Assembly: GCF_035917975.1 (NCBI RefSeq)
Contig: NZ_CP109130.1
Location: 6,572,001 to 6,636,000 of the forward strand
From: Streptosporangium sp. NBC_01756
Lineage (GTDB): Bacteria > Actinomycetota > Actinomycetes > Streptosporangiales > Streptosporangiaceae
Length of the DNA: 64,000 nucleotides
Reading direction: 5' to 3'
Each line of letters starts with the position of its first letter. Position 1 is the stretch's first letter. The notes under the pieces were generated by a model. That model did no database searches. It saw nothing but the letters and a program-made list of their open reading frames with translations, and was not told where the DNA came from. This document shows positions 50,601 through 58,292 of this stretch, one piece after another. The position numbers and the translations under genes are program-made.

Positions 50601-50843
50601 ACCGTGCCGGTGACCGTTCAGCCGTTGGCGGGAAGCGCCGCCGGCCCTGTCAGGCGGCTCTCGGTCGAGGTCTCCTACGACGACGGCGCCACCTGGACCA
50701 AGGCCGAGATCCACGGGTCGGCGGCCGTCCTGCGCCACCCGGCCGGCGACGGGTTCGTGTCCCTGCGCGCCCGAGCGCTGGACAAGGCGGGCAACACCGC
50801 GGAGCAGACGGTCATCCGGGCCTACCGGATCCGGCCGTCGTGA
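47652..50843 (+). CDS. Secreted S8 subtilisin-family serine protease
   Basis: 1063 residues from GTG 47652. Sec-type signal (WAGVAVLTAALTVQPQAVAEA), propeptide to about residue 180, then the catalytic domain. Asp is in VAVLDTGIDATHPDL (about 205), His in GHGTHVASTIAG (about 238), the oxyanion Asn in VVAAGNYAAD, and Ser in MSGTSMATPHVTG (about 408). The ~600 C-terminal residues are beta-rich, probably several fibronectin/Ig-like domains, with 'SLRARALDKAGNTAEQT' at the end. It is a large extracellular protease common in Streptosporangiaceae and streptomycetes. 277 bp of promoter DNA separates it from the multicopper oxidase gene. Confidence 0.94.
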   Translation: MQRTTRWAGVAVLTAALTVQPQAVAEAGDQAVTGVRTVTLVTGDKVTVTGPTSAIVEPGEGREKVTFLTDEARGQLRVLPGDAAPLVRAGRLDPRLFDVTGLLELGYDDSRKELPLLVTGASGPAPAVRAMTGFRSLSAVRGFAVRQRRDDAARTWQALAGGTGKVWLDGRRRVSLDVSVKQVGAPQAWERGHTGAGVKVAVLDTGIDATHPDLAGRVTARADFTEAQDERDVIGHGTHVASTIAGTGAASGGTYRGVAPDVTLLDGKVCESLWCTDSSILAGMQWAAEQGARIVNMSLGSTDTPELDPLEEAVKTLTERYGTLFVVAAGNYAADRTISSPATADAALAVGAVSKSGEQADFASRGPRAGDDGLKPDITAPGVDITAARGKDSPGDGPYVAMSGTSMATPHVTGVAALLAGAHPDWKGGTLKAALMGTARPLPGIGVFAQGAGLVDAARGTGQAVTAEPPGLGFGRQAWPHDDDRPASQKIVYRNHQQQPVTLRLEVRGDTSFSVTPATLAIPAGGQAEATVTSDTRAGGPDGLLGGHVVATGDGGLNLSTPVGVNKEVESYDLTLRHTDRNGRPATQTYTTLYRLDADQTPIDLEEPEGPVTLRLPKGRWQIRTVIGDDQSRTLLVHPDLSLDRSQTVEADARLGRPISLTLPRADAAPLLAEIVYQWQEADGTPRSWGWLADSYDGAFTAQLGPARAHPGVRTKVAGQWAAARTGSPYAYRLTWFHTGGMVNGFERRVAQRDLAAIHTDYARHLPDAEAEAASRAWPRDGAIFSYLSQTTFGTPFKQVEYVNTDDGIRWQRYLFEYAPDGRLNRFESPFAVYRSGRTYPEAWNRGVFSPALPWAGAPGHGGVSRTGDVISTDLLMYGDARGSLGYSSRATQRTALYRDGTLVGEQPEIETSFTVPAGEAAYRLVVDTERGAPATLSTRVSGVWTFRSGHVTGETPERLPVSVVRFGPALDSENFAPSGRRFTVPVTVQPLAGSAAGPVRRLSVEVSYDDGATWTKAEIHGSAAVLRHPAGDGFVSLRARALDKAGNTAEQTVIRAYRIRPS

Positions 50844-50869
50844 CCCGGTAGCCGTACCGGACACCCGGT

Positions 50870-50897
50870 GGAGCGGCCGGCCCCGGCCGGCCGCTCC
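50870..50897 (+). terminator. Terminator after the S8 protease gene
   Basis: GGAGCGGCCGGCC pairs perfectly with GGCCGGCCGCTCC (13 bp, tight loop) 27 bp after the stop. Confidence 0.75.
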
Positions 50898-51035
50898 TGG
50901 CCGGCCGGGGCCGTCGAATCTTGCAGGCTTCCCTTATCGCCAGGCTGTACTGCTGTCGGCTGGCAAGGGCTCAGGTCTTTCGGCCGTCGCCCGGGTGTAT
51001 GTGAACTTTTCATCTCGTGAAAGTTTCATCGTCGA

Positions 51036-51064
51036 TTGACAATGGGAAAACGCTTTCCTACCGT
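51036..51064 (+). promoter_or_regulatory. Pectate lyase promoter with LacI-type operator in its spacer
   Basis: TTGACA (51036-51041), 17-bp spacer, TACCGT (51059-51064). The spacer contains GGGAAAACGCTTTCC, a palindrome with central CG as in LacI/GalR operators (GGAAAxCGxTTTCC). A second symmetrical element, TGAAAGTTTCA (51018-51028), lies just upstream. Repression by a LacI-family protein is inferred. Nothing else is seen in 50898-51176. Confidence 0.68.
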
Positions 51065-51176
51065 GTCAGTGTTCATCTATGTGTATATCGATCACATATG
51101 TGAACGCTGAGTGCTCGCTGGGGGGAACCCGAACCGCAGACCACATCGGTCTGCCGGACCAGCAAGGAGCCCGGAA

Positions 51177-52784
51177 GTGAAACGAAGGATCAACGGAAAG
51201 ATCGCCGTCGCCGCCGTCGCCGGCGCACTCGGCGCCTCGGGACTGGTCGCCGGCGTGGCCACCGCCGCGGCGGCCGCACCCGCACCCGGGGCCTACACCC
51301 TGGTCAACGCCGCAAGCAGCCTCTGCCTCTCCGTACCGGCCGCCAGCACCGCAGACGGCGTACAACTCGTCCAGAACGGCTGCGCCGGCACCGCCGGCCA
51401 GACCTGGAACCTGACCGCCGTCAGCGGCGGATTCCAGCTCAAAGCCGCCCACAGCGGCAAATGCGCCGGCGTCAAAGACGCCAGCACCTCCGCCGGCAAA
51501 GCCGTCCAGCAGGAAGGCTGCTCGGGCGCCTCGTCCCAGACCTGGCAGCTCACCGCCTCCGGATCCGACTACCGGGTGGTCAACGCCAACGGCGGCAAGT
51601 GCCTCAACACCAAGGACAACGCGACCTCGGCCGGCGCCCTCGTCCAGCAGAACTCCTGCGACTCGGTGGCGACCAAGCAGTGGCGACTGGTCCCCGCGGG
51701 TTCCGTGACCCCGACGCCCACGGTGACGCCCACGGCGACCCCCACGGTGACACCCACCGCGACGCCGACCGCGACCCCCACGGTGACGCCGACCGGCTCT
51801 CCGGGGAACGCCGCAGGTCTGGAAGGTTTCGCGACCCTGAACCTGTACGGCCGGGCCGGCACGAACGGCGGCGCCGGCGGTGAGACGGTGACCGTCAGCA
51901 CCTACGCGCAGTTGGCGTCCGCTGTCGCCGACGACGCGCCCCGGATCGTCCGGGTGTCCGGCACGATCAGCGGCAACGGTACGGAGATGCTGGACGTCGG
52001 GTCGAACAAGACCGTCATAGGCGTCGGGTCGAACGCGACGATCAGCGGATTCGGCTTCGACGTCAACGGGTGGGGCCCGGACGAGGTCGCGTGGGGCGGC
52101 GACCTCTGCGACCCTGCCGAGAAGGACGCGTTCACGCACACCCAGAATGTGATCATCCGGAACCTGACGTTCCGGGACTCCGCCGATGACTCGGTCAACG
52201 TGCAGTGCTACTCGCACCACGTGTGGGTCGACCACAATACGTTCTACCCGTCCTACGACGGCTCGGTGGACGTCAAGCGCGGGTCGGACCTGGTGACGGT
52301 CTCCTACAACCGGTTCGTCGGTACGGACAAGTCGATGCTGCTGGGTCACAGCGACAGCAACGGCGCGCAGGACACGGGTTACCTGCGTGCCACCTACCAC
52401 CACAACTGGTTCGACCGGTCGAACACCCGTCACCCGCGGGTGCGGTTCGGGTACGCCCACCTGTTCGCCAACTACGTGGACGTCACCGACTACTTCATCG
52501 GCCTGGGCAAGAGCGGCAAGATCTACGCCGACGGCAACTACGTGAAGGCCGCGAAGACGATCACGGAGGACCACGGCGACGCGAAGCTGACGTGGACGGG
52601 CAGCAACTTCTACGACATCTCCACGATCACGCGGGCGAACAGCAGTGGCAGCACCATGAGCGACTGGCTGCGCGCCGACGGCGGCGTCGCGCCGCCGCCG
52701 TACGGCTACTCGGCCGGTTCCGCGTCCTCCAGCCCGCCGGCCGCGGGCGCCGGTGTCGGCGGCGCGGACTCGGTCCCGCAGTGA
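51177..52784 (+). CDS. Secreted pectate lyase with N-terminal ricin-type lectin domain
   Basis: 535 residues from GTG 51177 (AAGGAG 8 bp upstream). Signal peptide to about residue 37 (AVAGALGASGLVAGVATAAAA). Ricin B-type beta-trefoil lectin (about 40-175) shows repeated 'CL...DNATSAGALVQQNSCDS...QWRL' QxW-type elements. A Thr-Pro linker (TPTVTPTATPT, about 178-205) follows. The polysaccharide lyase 1 parallel beta-helix domain has VIIRNLTFRDSADDS, HHVWVDHNTFY and catalytic RHPRVRFGYAHLFANYV. It cleaves pectate by Ca-dependent beta-elimination, while the lectin targets plant cell wall. Monocistronic. Confidence 0.94.
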   Translation: MKRRINGKIAVAAVAGALGASGLVAGVATAAAAAPAPGAYTLVNAASSLCLSVPAASTADGVQLVQNGCAGTAGQTWNLTAVSGGFQLKAAHSGKCAGVKDASTSAGKAVQQEGCSGASSQTWQLTASGSDYRVVNANGGKCLNTKDNATSAGALVQQNSCDSVATKQWRLVPAGSVTPTPTVTPTATPTVTPTATPTATPTVTPTGSPGNAAGLEGFATLNLYGRAGTNGGAGGETVTVSTYAQLASAVADDAPRIVRVSGTISGNGTEMLDVGSNKTVIGVGSNATISGFGFDVNGWGPDEVAWGGDLCDPAEKDAFTHTQNVIIRNLTFRDSADDSVNVQCYSHHVWVDHNTFYPSYDGSVDVKRGSDLVTVSYNRFVGTDKSMLLGHSDSNGAQDTGYLRATYHHNWFDRSNTRHPRVRFGYAHLFANYVDVTDYFIGLGKSGKIYADGNYVKAAKTITEDHGDAKLTWTGSNFYDISTITRANSSGSTMSDWLRADGGVAPPPYGYSAGSASSSPPAAGAGVGGADSVPQ

Positions 52785-52910
52785 TCCCACCCGGGTAGAC
52801 CGGGGCCGCGCCGTCGTCCGCAACCGCTCGATCCGCCTCCGGGGCGGCCGGATCGGTCCGGCGGGGGAGAGGAACCACGGCGTCCGGGCTCGGGACTCAT
52901 GCCCGCGCCA

Positions 52911-52951
52911 CGGGCCTTTCCCGTCCGTGACCTACGGACGGGAAAGGCCCG
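52911..52951. terminator. Strong terminator between pectate lyase and marR
   Basis: An 18-bp perfect inverted repeat CGGGCCTTTCCCGTCCGT (52911-52928) / 52934-52951 with a 5-nt loop. It serves the lyase and possibly the convergent MarR gene. The remaining DNA up to 53172 holds no convincing gene. Confidence 0.82.
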
Positions 52952-53172
52952 CCGCGTTACCGCTGACACCGGCCGTCACCACCCGGAGAGGTCTCCACGG
53001 TTCCGGCGATCGTCCGGATTCTCGCACCGAGCCCCGTGGTGGGGGCGGGGGCGGGACGGACTCGTCGTCCGGTACGGCGAGCAGCCGGGCGGGCCGGTCC
53101 AGGTCATGGTCCACGGTCGTGGCTGTGATGATCGCCGCGATGAGCCGCTCGTTACCGGCCGGACGGCCGCGG

Positions 53173-53604
53173 TCAGCCGTTCTGGACGTTCCGGGCCAGC
53201 GTTGCGAGCACCCGCTCGAAGGCGGCGACGTCCTCCTGCTCCAGGCCCGAGCGCAGCTGCCGGTCGAAAGCCATGGCGGCTTCCCGCAGCCGATGGAACA
53301 GCACCTCCCCTTCCTGGGTGAACTCCACCATGTGGGCCCGCCGGTTGGCCGGGTCACGGCGGCGGGTGAGCAGGCCCGTGCTCTCCATCGCGTTGAGGTG
53401 GTGGGTCAACGTGGCCCCCTGGATGCCGACCGCCTCGGCGAGCTCACGCTGGTTGCCCAGCTGCCGGGTCTTGAGGGAGATGAGGATCAGCCACACCGGC
53501 AACGATCCGCCCGCCGCGGCCAGTGCCTCGTCGAAGGCGCGGCCGACGGATTTGGCGGTGCGGGTCAGGTGCAGGCCGATCGGCGGCCCGAAGGGTGGCG
53601 GCAT
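53173..53604 (-). CDS. MarR-family transcriptional regulator
   Basis: 143 residues. Winged-helix core: LPVWLILISLKTRQLGNQRELAEAVGIQGATLTHHLNAMESTGLLTRRRDPANRRAHMVEFT, with the wing D-P-x-N-R-R. The remainder is the dimerisation helices. It is divergent from the SDR gene at 53772, with a symmetrical A/T-rich element between them, so it likely represses that gene and itself. Ligand unknown. Confidence 0.9.
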   Translation of the reverse strand: MPPPFGPPIGLHLTRTAKSVGRAFDEALAAAGGSLPVWLILISLKTRQLGNQRELAEAVGIQGATLTHHLNAMESTGLLTRRRDPANRRAHMVEFTQEGEVLFHRLREAAMAFDRQLRSGLEQEDVAAFERVLATLARNVQNG

Positions 53605-53639
53605 GTGCCAACGCTAACATCGCTCTCTAAACGTTTGAC

Positions 53640-53654
53640 ATCGAATCATTAGAT
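53640..53654. promoter_or_regulatory. Probable MarR operator between marR and SDR gene
   Basis: ATCGAAT-C-ATTAGAT is a 7-1-7 imperfect palindrome, beside AAACGTTT (53628-53635), in the A/T-rich divergent promoter region. MarR binding is inferred. Confidence 0.5.
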
Positions 53655-53739
53655 ATCTATGTTTTTTGGCAGAGGGTCGCCGAGATGTGACCGCCCATCT
53701 CGCATCGACAGAGAGCCCTCGCATCCACAGGGAGATTCG

Positions 53740-53775
53740 ATGAACGCCCTCACCTTCACCCGGAGCCCGCGATGA
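53740..53775 (+). CDS. Possible 11-residue leader peptide overlapping the SDR start
   Basis: ATG 53740 with GGGAG 5 bp upstream encodes MNALTFTRSPR and its TGA overlaps the SDR start codon as ATGA. The SDR start itself has no good ribosome-binding site, so translational coupling through this mini-ORF is plausible. Confidence 0.4.
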   Translation: MNALTFTRSPR

Positions 53776-54602
53776 CCGCCACGACGCACTCGGCCGGAGA
53801 CCGGCCGCTCGCCGGCAGGGTCGCCCTCGTCGCCGGAGCCAGCCGCGGCATCGGCGCCGTCACCGCTAGGGCCTTCGCCCAGGCCGGCGCCGCCGTCGTA
53901 CTGGGTGCCCGCGACGGGCAGGCGGTGGAGTCCGTGGCGGAGTCCATCCGCGCCGAAGGCGGTGAGGCGCTGGCCGTGCTCACCGATGTGGGCGACGCCA
54001 TGTCCTCCGAGCGGCTGGTCCGGCAGGCGCTGGACGTGTTCGGCCGCCTGGACGCCGCGTTCAACAACGCCACCGACGGGCCCCCGCTCGCGCCGCTGGC
54101 CGACATCGACCCCGACGACTTCGACCGGGGTATCCGCACCAACATCCGCGGCACGTTCCTGGGCATGAAGTACCAGATCCCGGCGATGCTCGCCTCGGGC
54201 GGCGGTGCCATCGTCAACATGGCCTCCACCGCCGGTATCCAGGGCACCGCCAACCTTGCCGCCTACGTGGCCGGCAAGGCGGGAATCATCGGCCTGACCA
54301 AGGTCGCCGCACTCGACTACGCCGACCAGGGGATCCGCGTCAACGTCGTGGCTCCGGGGCCGATCCTCACCCACCACATCCAGGCCGCGGGCGAGGAGGC
54401 CCAGCGACTGGCCGGTCTCGCCACACCGATGCGCCGCATCGGTCAGGCCGCGGAGGTCGCCGACGCCGTCGTGTGGCTCTGCTCCGACCGGGCCTCTTTC
54501 GTCACCGGCGTCACCCTGCCCATCGACGGCGGCCAGCAGGCCGGCAACAAGCCGCCGCAGATGTATCGCCAGGGCAGCCCCGTGCAACCGCGGAATCCGT
54601 GA
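53772..54602 (+). CDS. Short-chain dehydrogenase/reductase (SDR), classical type
   Basis: 276 residues. NAD(P)-binding motif VALVAGASRGIGAVTARAF (TGxxxGIG variant AGASRGIG, about 20). It has NNAT in place of NNAG (AAFNNATDG), catalytic Ser in VNMASTAGIQ, and Tyr/Lys in AAYVAGKAGIIG. The C-terminus FVTGVTLPIDGGQQAG is standard. It is an oxidoreductase of unknown alcohol or ketone. It is divergent from marR and shares the FLGMKYQIP segment with the Tat-SDR at 55607, showing close paralogy. Confidence 0.9.
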   Translation: MTATTHSAGDRPLAGRVALVAGASRGIGAVTARAFAQAGAAVVLGARDGQAVESVAESIRAEGGEALAVLTDVGDAMSSERLVRQALDVFGRLDAAFNNATDGPPLAPLADIDPDDFDRGIRTNIRGTFLGMKYQIPAMLASGGGAIVNMASTAGIQGTANLAAYVAGKAGIIGLTKVAALDYADQGIRVNVVAPGPILTHHIQAAGEEAQRLAGLATPMRRIGQAAEVADAVVWLCSDRASFVTGVTLPIDGGQQAGNKPPQMYRQGSPVQPRNP

Positions 54603-54632
54603 CCCCGGGAGAAGGGGGGCTGCCGGCGCCGG

Positions 54633-55187
54633 TCATCGCTTGACCATCACCTCGACCCGTACGGCCGCCCCAGCCTTGAGCGTCACCTTGGCATAGGGGA
54701 ACTTGTGCGCGGCGAGCGCCTTGTCCAGCTGTGCCACGGTGCACTTGTGCGGGGCCTTGGCCTTACCGGTGCCCTTGCCGCAGATCGTTCCCAGCGTGTC
54801 GAGCACCGCCGCGTCCGGGCTGAGCGTGACCTGCTGGGCGTCGCCGTCACCGATCTGCACCGTGATCCGGCCCGGCTGATCCGCGCTCGCGCTGAGCTCT
54901 CCGAGCAGGTAGGTGGCGGGCCCCGCGTCTCCGGCCCCGTCGTCCTCGCCCGGCGCATCCGTTGCCGCACCTGTTGCCGCATCCGTTGTGGGCTCCGGGG
55001 ACGCGGGCTCCGTGGAGGCGGCCGGGGCGGGAGGCGTGGTGACGGTGGTCTCCGGCCCGGTCGAGGAGGCGGAGGCGGCCGGGGCCGCGGAGGAGGCAGA
55101 CGAGTTGTCCTCCGCCGAACAGGCGGAGAGGCCGGCGGCGAACGCGGCCACCAGGAGGACGTGTGTCATCTTCAACGATCTGCTCAT
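54633..55187 (-). CDS. Lipoprotein of unknown function with low-complexity linker
   Basis: 184 residues from ATG 55187 (MSRSLKMTHVLLVAAFAAGLSAC). The lipobox LSAC marks lipid attachment. Residues 25-95 are a Ser/Ala/Thr/Pro-rich linker with an acidic end (GEDDGAGDAGP). The folded part is TYLLGELSASADQPGRITVQIGDGDAQQVTLSPDAAVLDTLGTICGKG and then KAPHKCTVAQLDKALAAHKFPYAKVTLKAGA, with two Cys likely forming a disulfide. I know no name for this domain. Confidence 0.8.
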   Translation of the reverse strand: MSRSLKMTHVLLVAAFAAGLSACSAEDNSSASSAAPAASASSTGPETTVTTPPAPAASTEPASPEPTTDAATGAATDAPGEDDGAGDAGPATYLLGELSASADQPGRITVQIGDGDAQQVTLSPDAAVLDTLGTICGKGTGKAKAPHKCTVAQLDKALAAHKFPYAKVTLKAGAAVRVEVMVKR

Positions 55188-55319
55188 AAGGCGCAACGAT
55201 CCCACGAGGCCCGGTGTAACGACTAACCGTCGCTGCGGCGCGGATGGGGGATGCGGTGGTCCTCGGGGTGGCGCGTGTTCCGAGTCGCCCTACCGGCAGG
55301 TCCTGCCGGCGGGGAGCCG

Positions 55320-55523
55320 TCACGGCTCGCGGGCGTTCAGGGCGCGGAGCTGGAAGCCATCCTGCTGCCCTTCCTCGATGTCGAACCCGACGGCGTCTCC
55401 CTGACGGAGCGCACGGTAGCCGTCTGCGGCGACCGCGCTGAAATGGACGAAGGCGTCGCCGCGGCCGGCGGGAAGGGCTGCGATGGCGTACTCGCGCGCT
55501 CGTCCGGTGACCTGCTTGGCGAT
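55320..55523 (-). pseudogene. Cold-shock-domain fragment lacking its N-terminal half
   Basis: The minus frame reads ...[20 protein letters not shown], then [20 protein letters not shown] and ends ALNAREP-stop. This is the C-terminal RNP2 and following strands of CspA-type proteins (DVFVHFSAI..DGYRSL.EGQ.V.F.h..G). The N-terminal RNP1 half (KWFN..KGYGFI) is not present; [14 protein letters not shown] stands there. No ATG or GTG precedes it in frame before a TAG. Codon bias is strong, so decay is recent, or an unusual start is used. Confidence 0.6.
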
Positions 55524-55533
55524 CTAGACAAAT

Positions 55534-55579
55534 GCGAGTAGAAACTTGTATTCTCGCCAAAAAGCGAGCTAAAGCTCGC
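55534..55579 (+). promoter_or_regulatory. Inverted repeats upstream of the Tat-SDR gene
   Basis: GCGAGCT-AA-AGCTCGC (55564-55579) is a perfect 7-2-7 palindrome. Just upstream GCGAG (55534) and CTCGC (55557) form a wider pair with 14-bp spacing over TTGTAT. Both lie within 75 bp of the SDR start, so this is a probable operator pair. No cognate regulator gene is adjacent on the right. Confidence 0.55.
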
Positions 55580-55606
55580 ATGTTTGTTACTCCGGGGAGA
55601 CGACAG

Positions 55607-56512
55607 ATGGCAGAGAACACAGCTTTTTCCGTCGATCGGCGGTCGATGCTGGCGGCGGGGCTGGCGGGACTCGCGGTCGTGGGAACGGTCGGGCGTGCCG
55701 AAGCGGTGCCCGCTCCGGCCAAGGGCTCCGCCCGGCGGTTCGAGGACAAGGTCGTCGTCATCACGGGTGCGACGTCCGGAATCGGGCGGGCCACCGCGGT
55801 GGCCTTCGCCCAGGAAGGCGCGAAGGTCGGTTTCTGCGGGCGCCGTACCCAGCTGGGGCGCGAGGTGGAACAGGAGATCCGCAGAGCCGGAGGCGAGGCC
55901 ACCTACGTCAGGGCCGATGTCCGACGGGAAGACGACGTGCGCAGATTCGTCGACCAGATCGCCGGCAAGTACGGCGGGCTGGACATCGCCTTCAACAACG
56001 CCGGTGTCAACTGGTTCGTGGAGCTGGAGAAGACCTCGCTGGACCAGTGGAACGACCTGATGGCCACCAACGTCACGGGGGTGTTCCTGGCGATGAAGTA
56101 TCAGATCCCGCACATGGTCAACCGCGGTGGCGGGGTCATCATCGTCACCTCCTCGGTGGCCGGCACCGCCACCCGGCCCGGCGGATCCGCCTACGCCGCC
56201 AGCAAGCGGGCGCTCGCCGGGATCGTCCAGGCGGCTGCGCTCGACTACGGGAGCAAGAAGATCCGGACGGTTGCGATCGCTCCCGGCACGATCCGCACCC
56301 CGATCTTCGAGGTGAACCGTCCGGATGGACTGACCGACGAGCAGTGGGAGGCGGAGGTGGTCAAGTGGGGAGCGGCCAACGTCGACGCGCTCAAACGGAT
56401 CGGCCGGCCCGAGGAGCTCGCCGCCTCCGTCCTGGCCGTGGCGGAGCCGGGGCAGAGCTTCCTGACGGGCACCGAGATCCTTGTCGACGGCGGGATGACC
56501 GCCGGCCTGTAG
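55607..56512 (+). CDS. SDR oxidoreductase with a Tat-like N-terminal signal
   Basis: 301 residues from ATG 55607. It starts AFSVDRRSMLAAGLAGLAVVGTVGRAEA, a twin-arginine-like export sequence, then the SDR core. The core has VVVITGATSGIGRATAVAF (TGxxxGIG), DIAFNNAGVN (NNAG), Ser in IIVTSSVAGTA, and Tyr/Lys in GSAYAASKRALAG, and ends FLTGTEILVDGGMTAGL. All catalytic residues are present. Export of an NAD(P)-dependent enzyme is unusual; Tat would carry it folded with cofactor. It is a paralogue of the SDR at 53772. Confidence 0.9.
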   Translation: MAENTAFSVDRRSMLAAGLAGLAVVGTVGRAEAVPAPAKGSARRFEDKVVVITGATSGIGRATAVAFAQEGAKVGFCGRRTQLGREVEQEIRRAGGEATYVRADVRREDDVRRFVDQIAGKYGGLDIAFNNAGVNWFVELEKTSLDQWNDLMATNVTGVFLAMKYQIPHMVNRGGGVIIVTSSVAGTATRPGGSAYAASKRALAGIVQAAALDYGSKKIRTVAIAPGTIRTPIFEVNRPDGLTDEQWEAEVVKWGAANVDALKRIGRPEELAASVLAVAEPGQSFLTGTEILVDGGMTAGL

Positions 56513-56745
56513 CCGGGCGGTCGATCTGGTCCGATGGGGCGCGGCTCACGGTGTCCGCGCCGAGGCACCGGGGCTGCGCGGGGGCGGTCCGGGAGGACCA
56601 GGGTGGGGCATCCCCGGGAGGCAGGACCGGCTCCCGGGGCCTCGCCCGGTCAGGATGGTGTCGCGCGGCGGCGGCGGGGGTATCCGCCCCAAAGGGAAAA
56701 AGACCAGCTGACCGTGCTCGATCGGCTCGGGAAGGATGCGAGACG

Positions 56746-58176
56746 ATGCCTCTGAAGCAGCCTCGTCACACCGGCCGCGGAAGCCGGGACCTGGAGATCA
56801 ACCCGATCTTCAGCCGGGAGCCCGTCCGGGTTCCCCGCCACGCCATGCCGGACGGGGAGATGGAGCCGGACACGGCCTACCAGGTGGTGCACGACGAGTT
56901 GATGCTGGACGGCAACGCGCGGCTGAATCTGGCGACGTTCGTCACGACCTGGGCGGAGCCGCAGGCGCAGCGGCTGATGGCCGAGTGCGTCCAGAAAAAC
57001 ATGATCGACAAGGATGAGTATCCGCAGACCGCGGAGCTGGAGATGCGGTGCGTGGACATGCTCGCCCGGCTCTGGCACGCCGAGGATCCCCACCGCGCGA
57101 CGGGCTGCTCGACCACCGGATCGAGCGAGGCGGCGATGCTGGGTGGTCTGGCGCTCAAGCGGCGCTGGCAGCACCGCCGCCGCGGGGAGGGCAGGCCGGC
57201 CGACCGGCCCAACCTGGTGATGGGCGTCAACGTGCAGATCTGCTGGGAGAAGTTCGCCGACTACTTCGATGTCGAACCCCGGTATGTGCCGATGGAGGGC
57301 GACCGGTATCACCTGAGCCCCGAGACGGCGGTCGAACTGTGCGACGAGAACACCATCGGTGTCGTCGCCGTCCTCGGTTCCACCTTCGACGGCAGCTACG
57401 AGCCCGTCGCCGGCATCGCCGCCGCCCTGGACGACCTGCAGGCCCGGACCGGACTCGATGTGCCGATCCACGTGGACGGCGCCTCCGGTGCGATGATCGC
57501 CCCCTTCCTCGACCCTGACCTGCACTGGGACTTCCGGGTGCCGAGGGTGGCGTCGATCAACACCTCCGGGCACAAGTACGGACTGGTGATGCCCGGGGTG
57601 GGCTGGGCACTGTGGCGTGATTCCGATGCGCTCCCGGACGACCTGGTCTTTCACGTCAACTACCTCGGCGGGGACATGCCGACCTTCGCGCTGAACTTCT
57701 CCCGCCCAGGAGCCCAGGTGGTCGCGCAGTACTACACCTTCCTGCGACTGGGTTTCGACGGCTACCGCCGGGTCCAGCAGACGTGCAGGGACGTGGCGAC
57801 CCGGCTGGCCGGGGAGATCGCCAAGCTGGACCAGTTCGAGCTGATCACCGGCGGCGGCCAGGCGCCGGTGTTCGCCTTCCGGGTACGTGAGGGGATCGAC
57901 ACCTTCACGGTCTTCGACGTCTCGGCCGCGCTGCGTGAGCGCGGCTGGCTGGTGCCCGCCTACACCTTCCCGAAGAACCGCACGGACCTGGCGGTGCTGA
58001 GGATCGTCGTCCGCAACGGCTTCAGCAACGACCTGGCCGATCTGCTGATGGAAGACCTGCGCCGGGTCCTGCCCCGGCTGGAGGGCCAAGGTGAACCGCA
58101 GCGCAGCGCCGATGACGCCGGCGGCTTCGCGCACGGCGTCGAGACCGAACGCCCCCGGCAGCCGGGTCGCGGTTGA
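56746..58176 (+). CDS. gadB: Glutamate decarboxylase
   Basis: 476 residues from ATG 56746 (GAAGGAT about 10 bp upstream). Converts glutamate to GABA plus CO2, consuming a proton. Group II PLP decarboxylase: NLATFVTTWAEPQAQRLM (substrate loop), ATGCSTTGSSEAAMLGG (phosphate-binding), VDGASGAMIAPF (Asp contacting PLP), and PLP Lys in SINTSGHKYGLV near residue 275. The C-terminal region has PAYTFPKNRTDLAVLRIVVR. No antiporter gadC is adjacent. A class II amidotransferase follows, so the pair may link glutamine or glutamyl compounds to GABA. Confidence 0.95.
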   Translation: MPLKQPRHTGRGSRDLEINPIFSREPVRVPRHAMPDGEMEPDTAYQVVHDELMLDGNARLNLATFVTTWAEPQAQRLMAECVQKNMIDKDEYPQTAELEMRCVDMLARLWHAEDPHRATGCSTTGSSEAAMLGGLALKRRWQHRRRGEGRPADRPNLVMGVNVQICWEKFADYFDVEPRYVPMEGDRYHLSPETAVELCDENTIGVVAVLGSTFDGSYEPVAGIAAALDDLQARTGLDVPIHVDGASGAMIAPFLDPDLHWDFRVPRVASINTSGHKYGLVMPGVGWALWRDSDALPDDLVFHVNYLGGDMPTFALNFSRPGAQVVAQYYTFLRLGFDGYRRVQQTCRDVATRLAGEIAKLDQFELITGGGQAPVFAFRVREGIDTFTVFDVSAALRERGWLVPAYTFPKNRTDLAVLRIVVRNGFSNDLADLLMEDLRRVLPRLEGQGEPQRSADDAGGFAHGVETERPRQPGRG

Positions 58177-58292
58177 AAGCGTCCGGTCATCGGCCGGGTA
58201 CGGCCACCGGTCGCGCAGGGCCTCCATGGTGAGGGCCGGAGCCGCGACTCCACGCCGGTGGCCGACGGAGTCGATGGAGAGGAGACCCCGAG

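Noticed and set aside
52899-53321. Plus-strand ORF between pectate lyase and marR
   Set aside because: Contains the terminator hairpin and runs antisense into marR; no domain.
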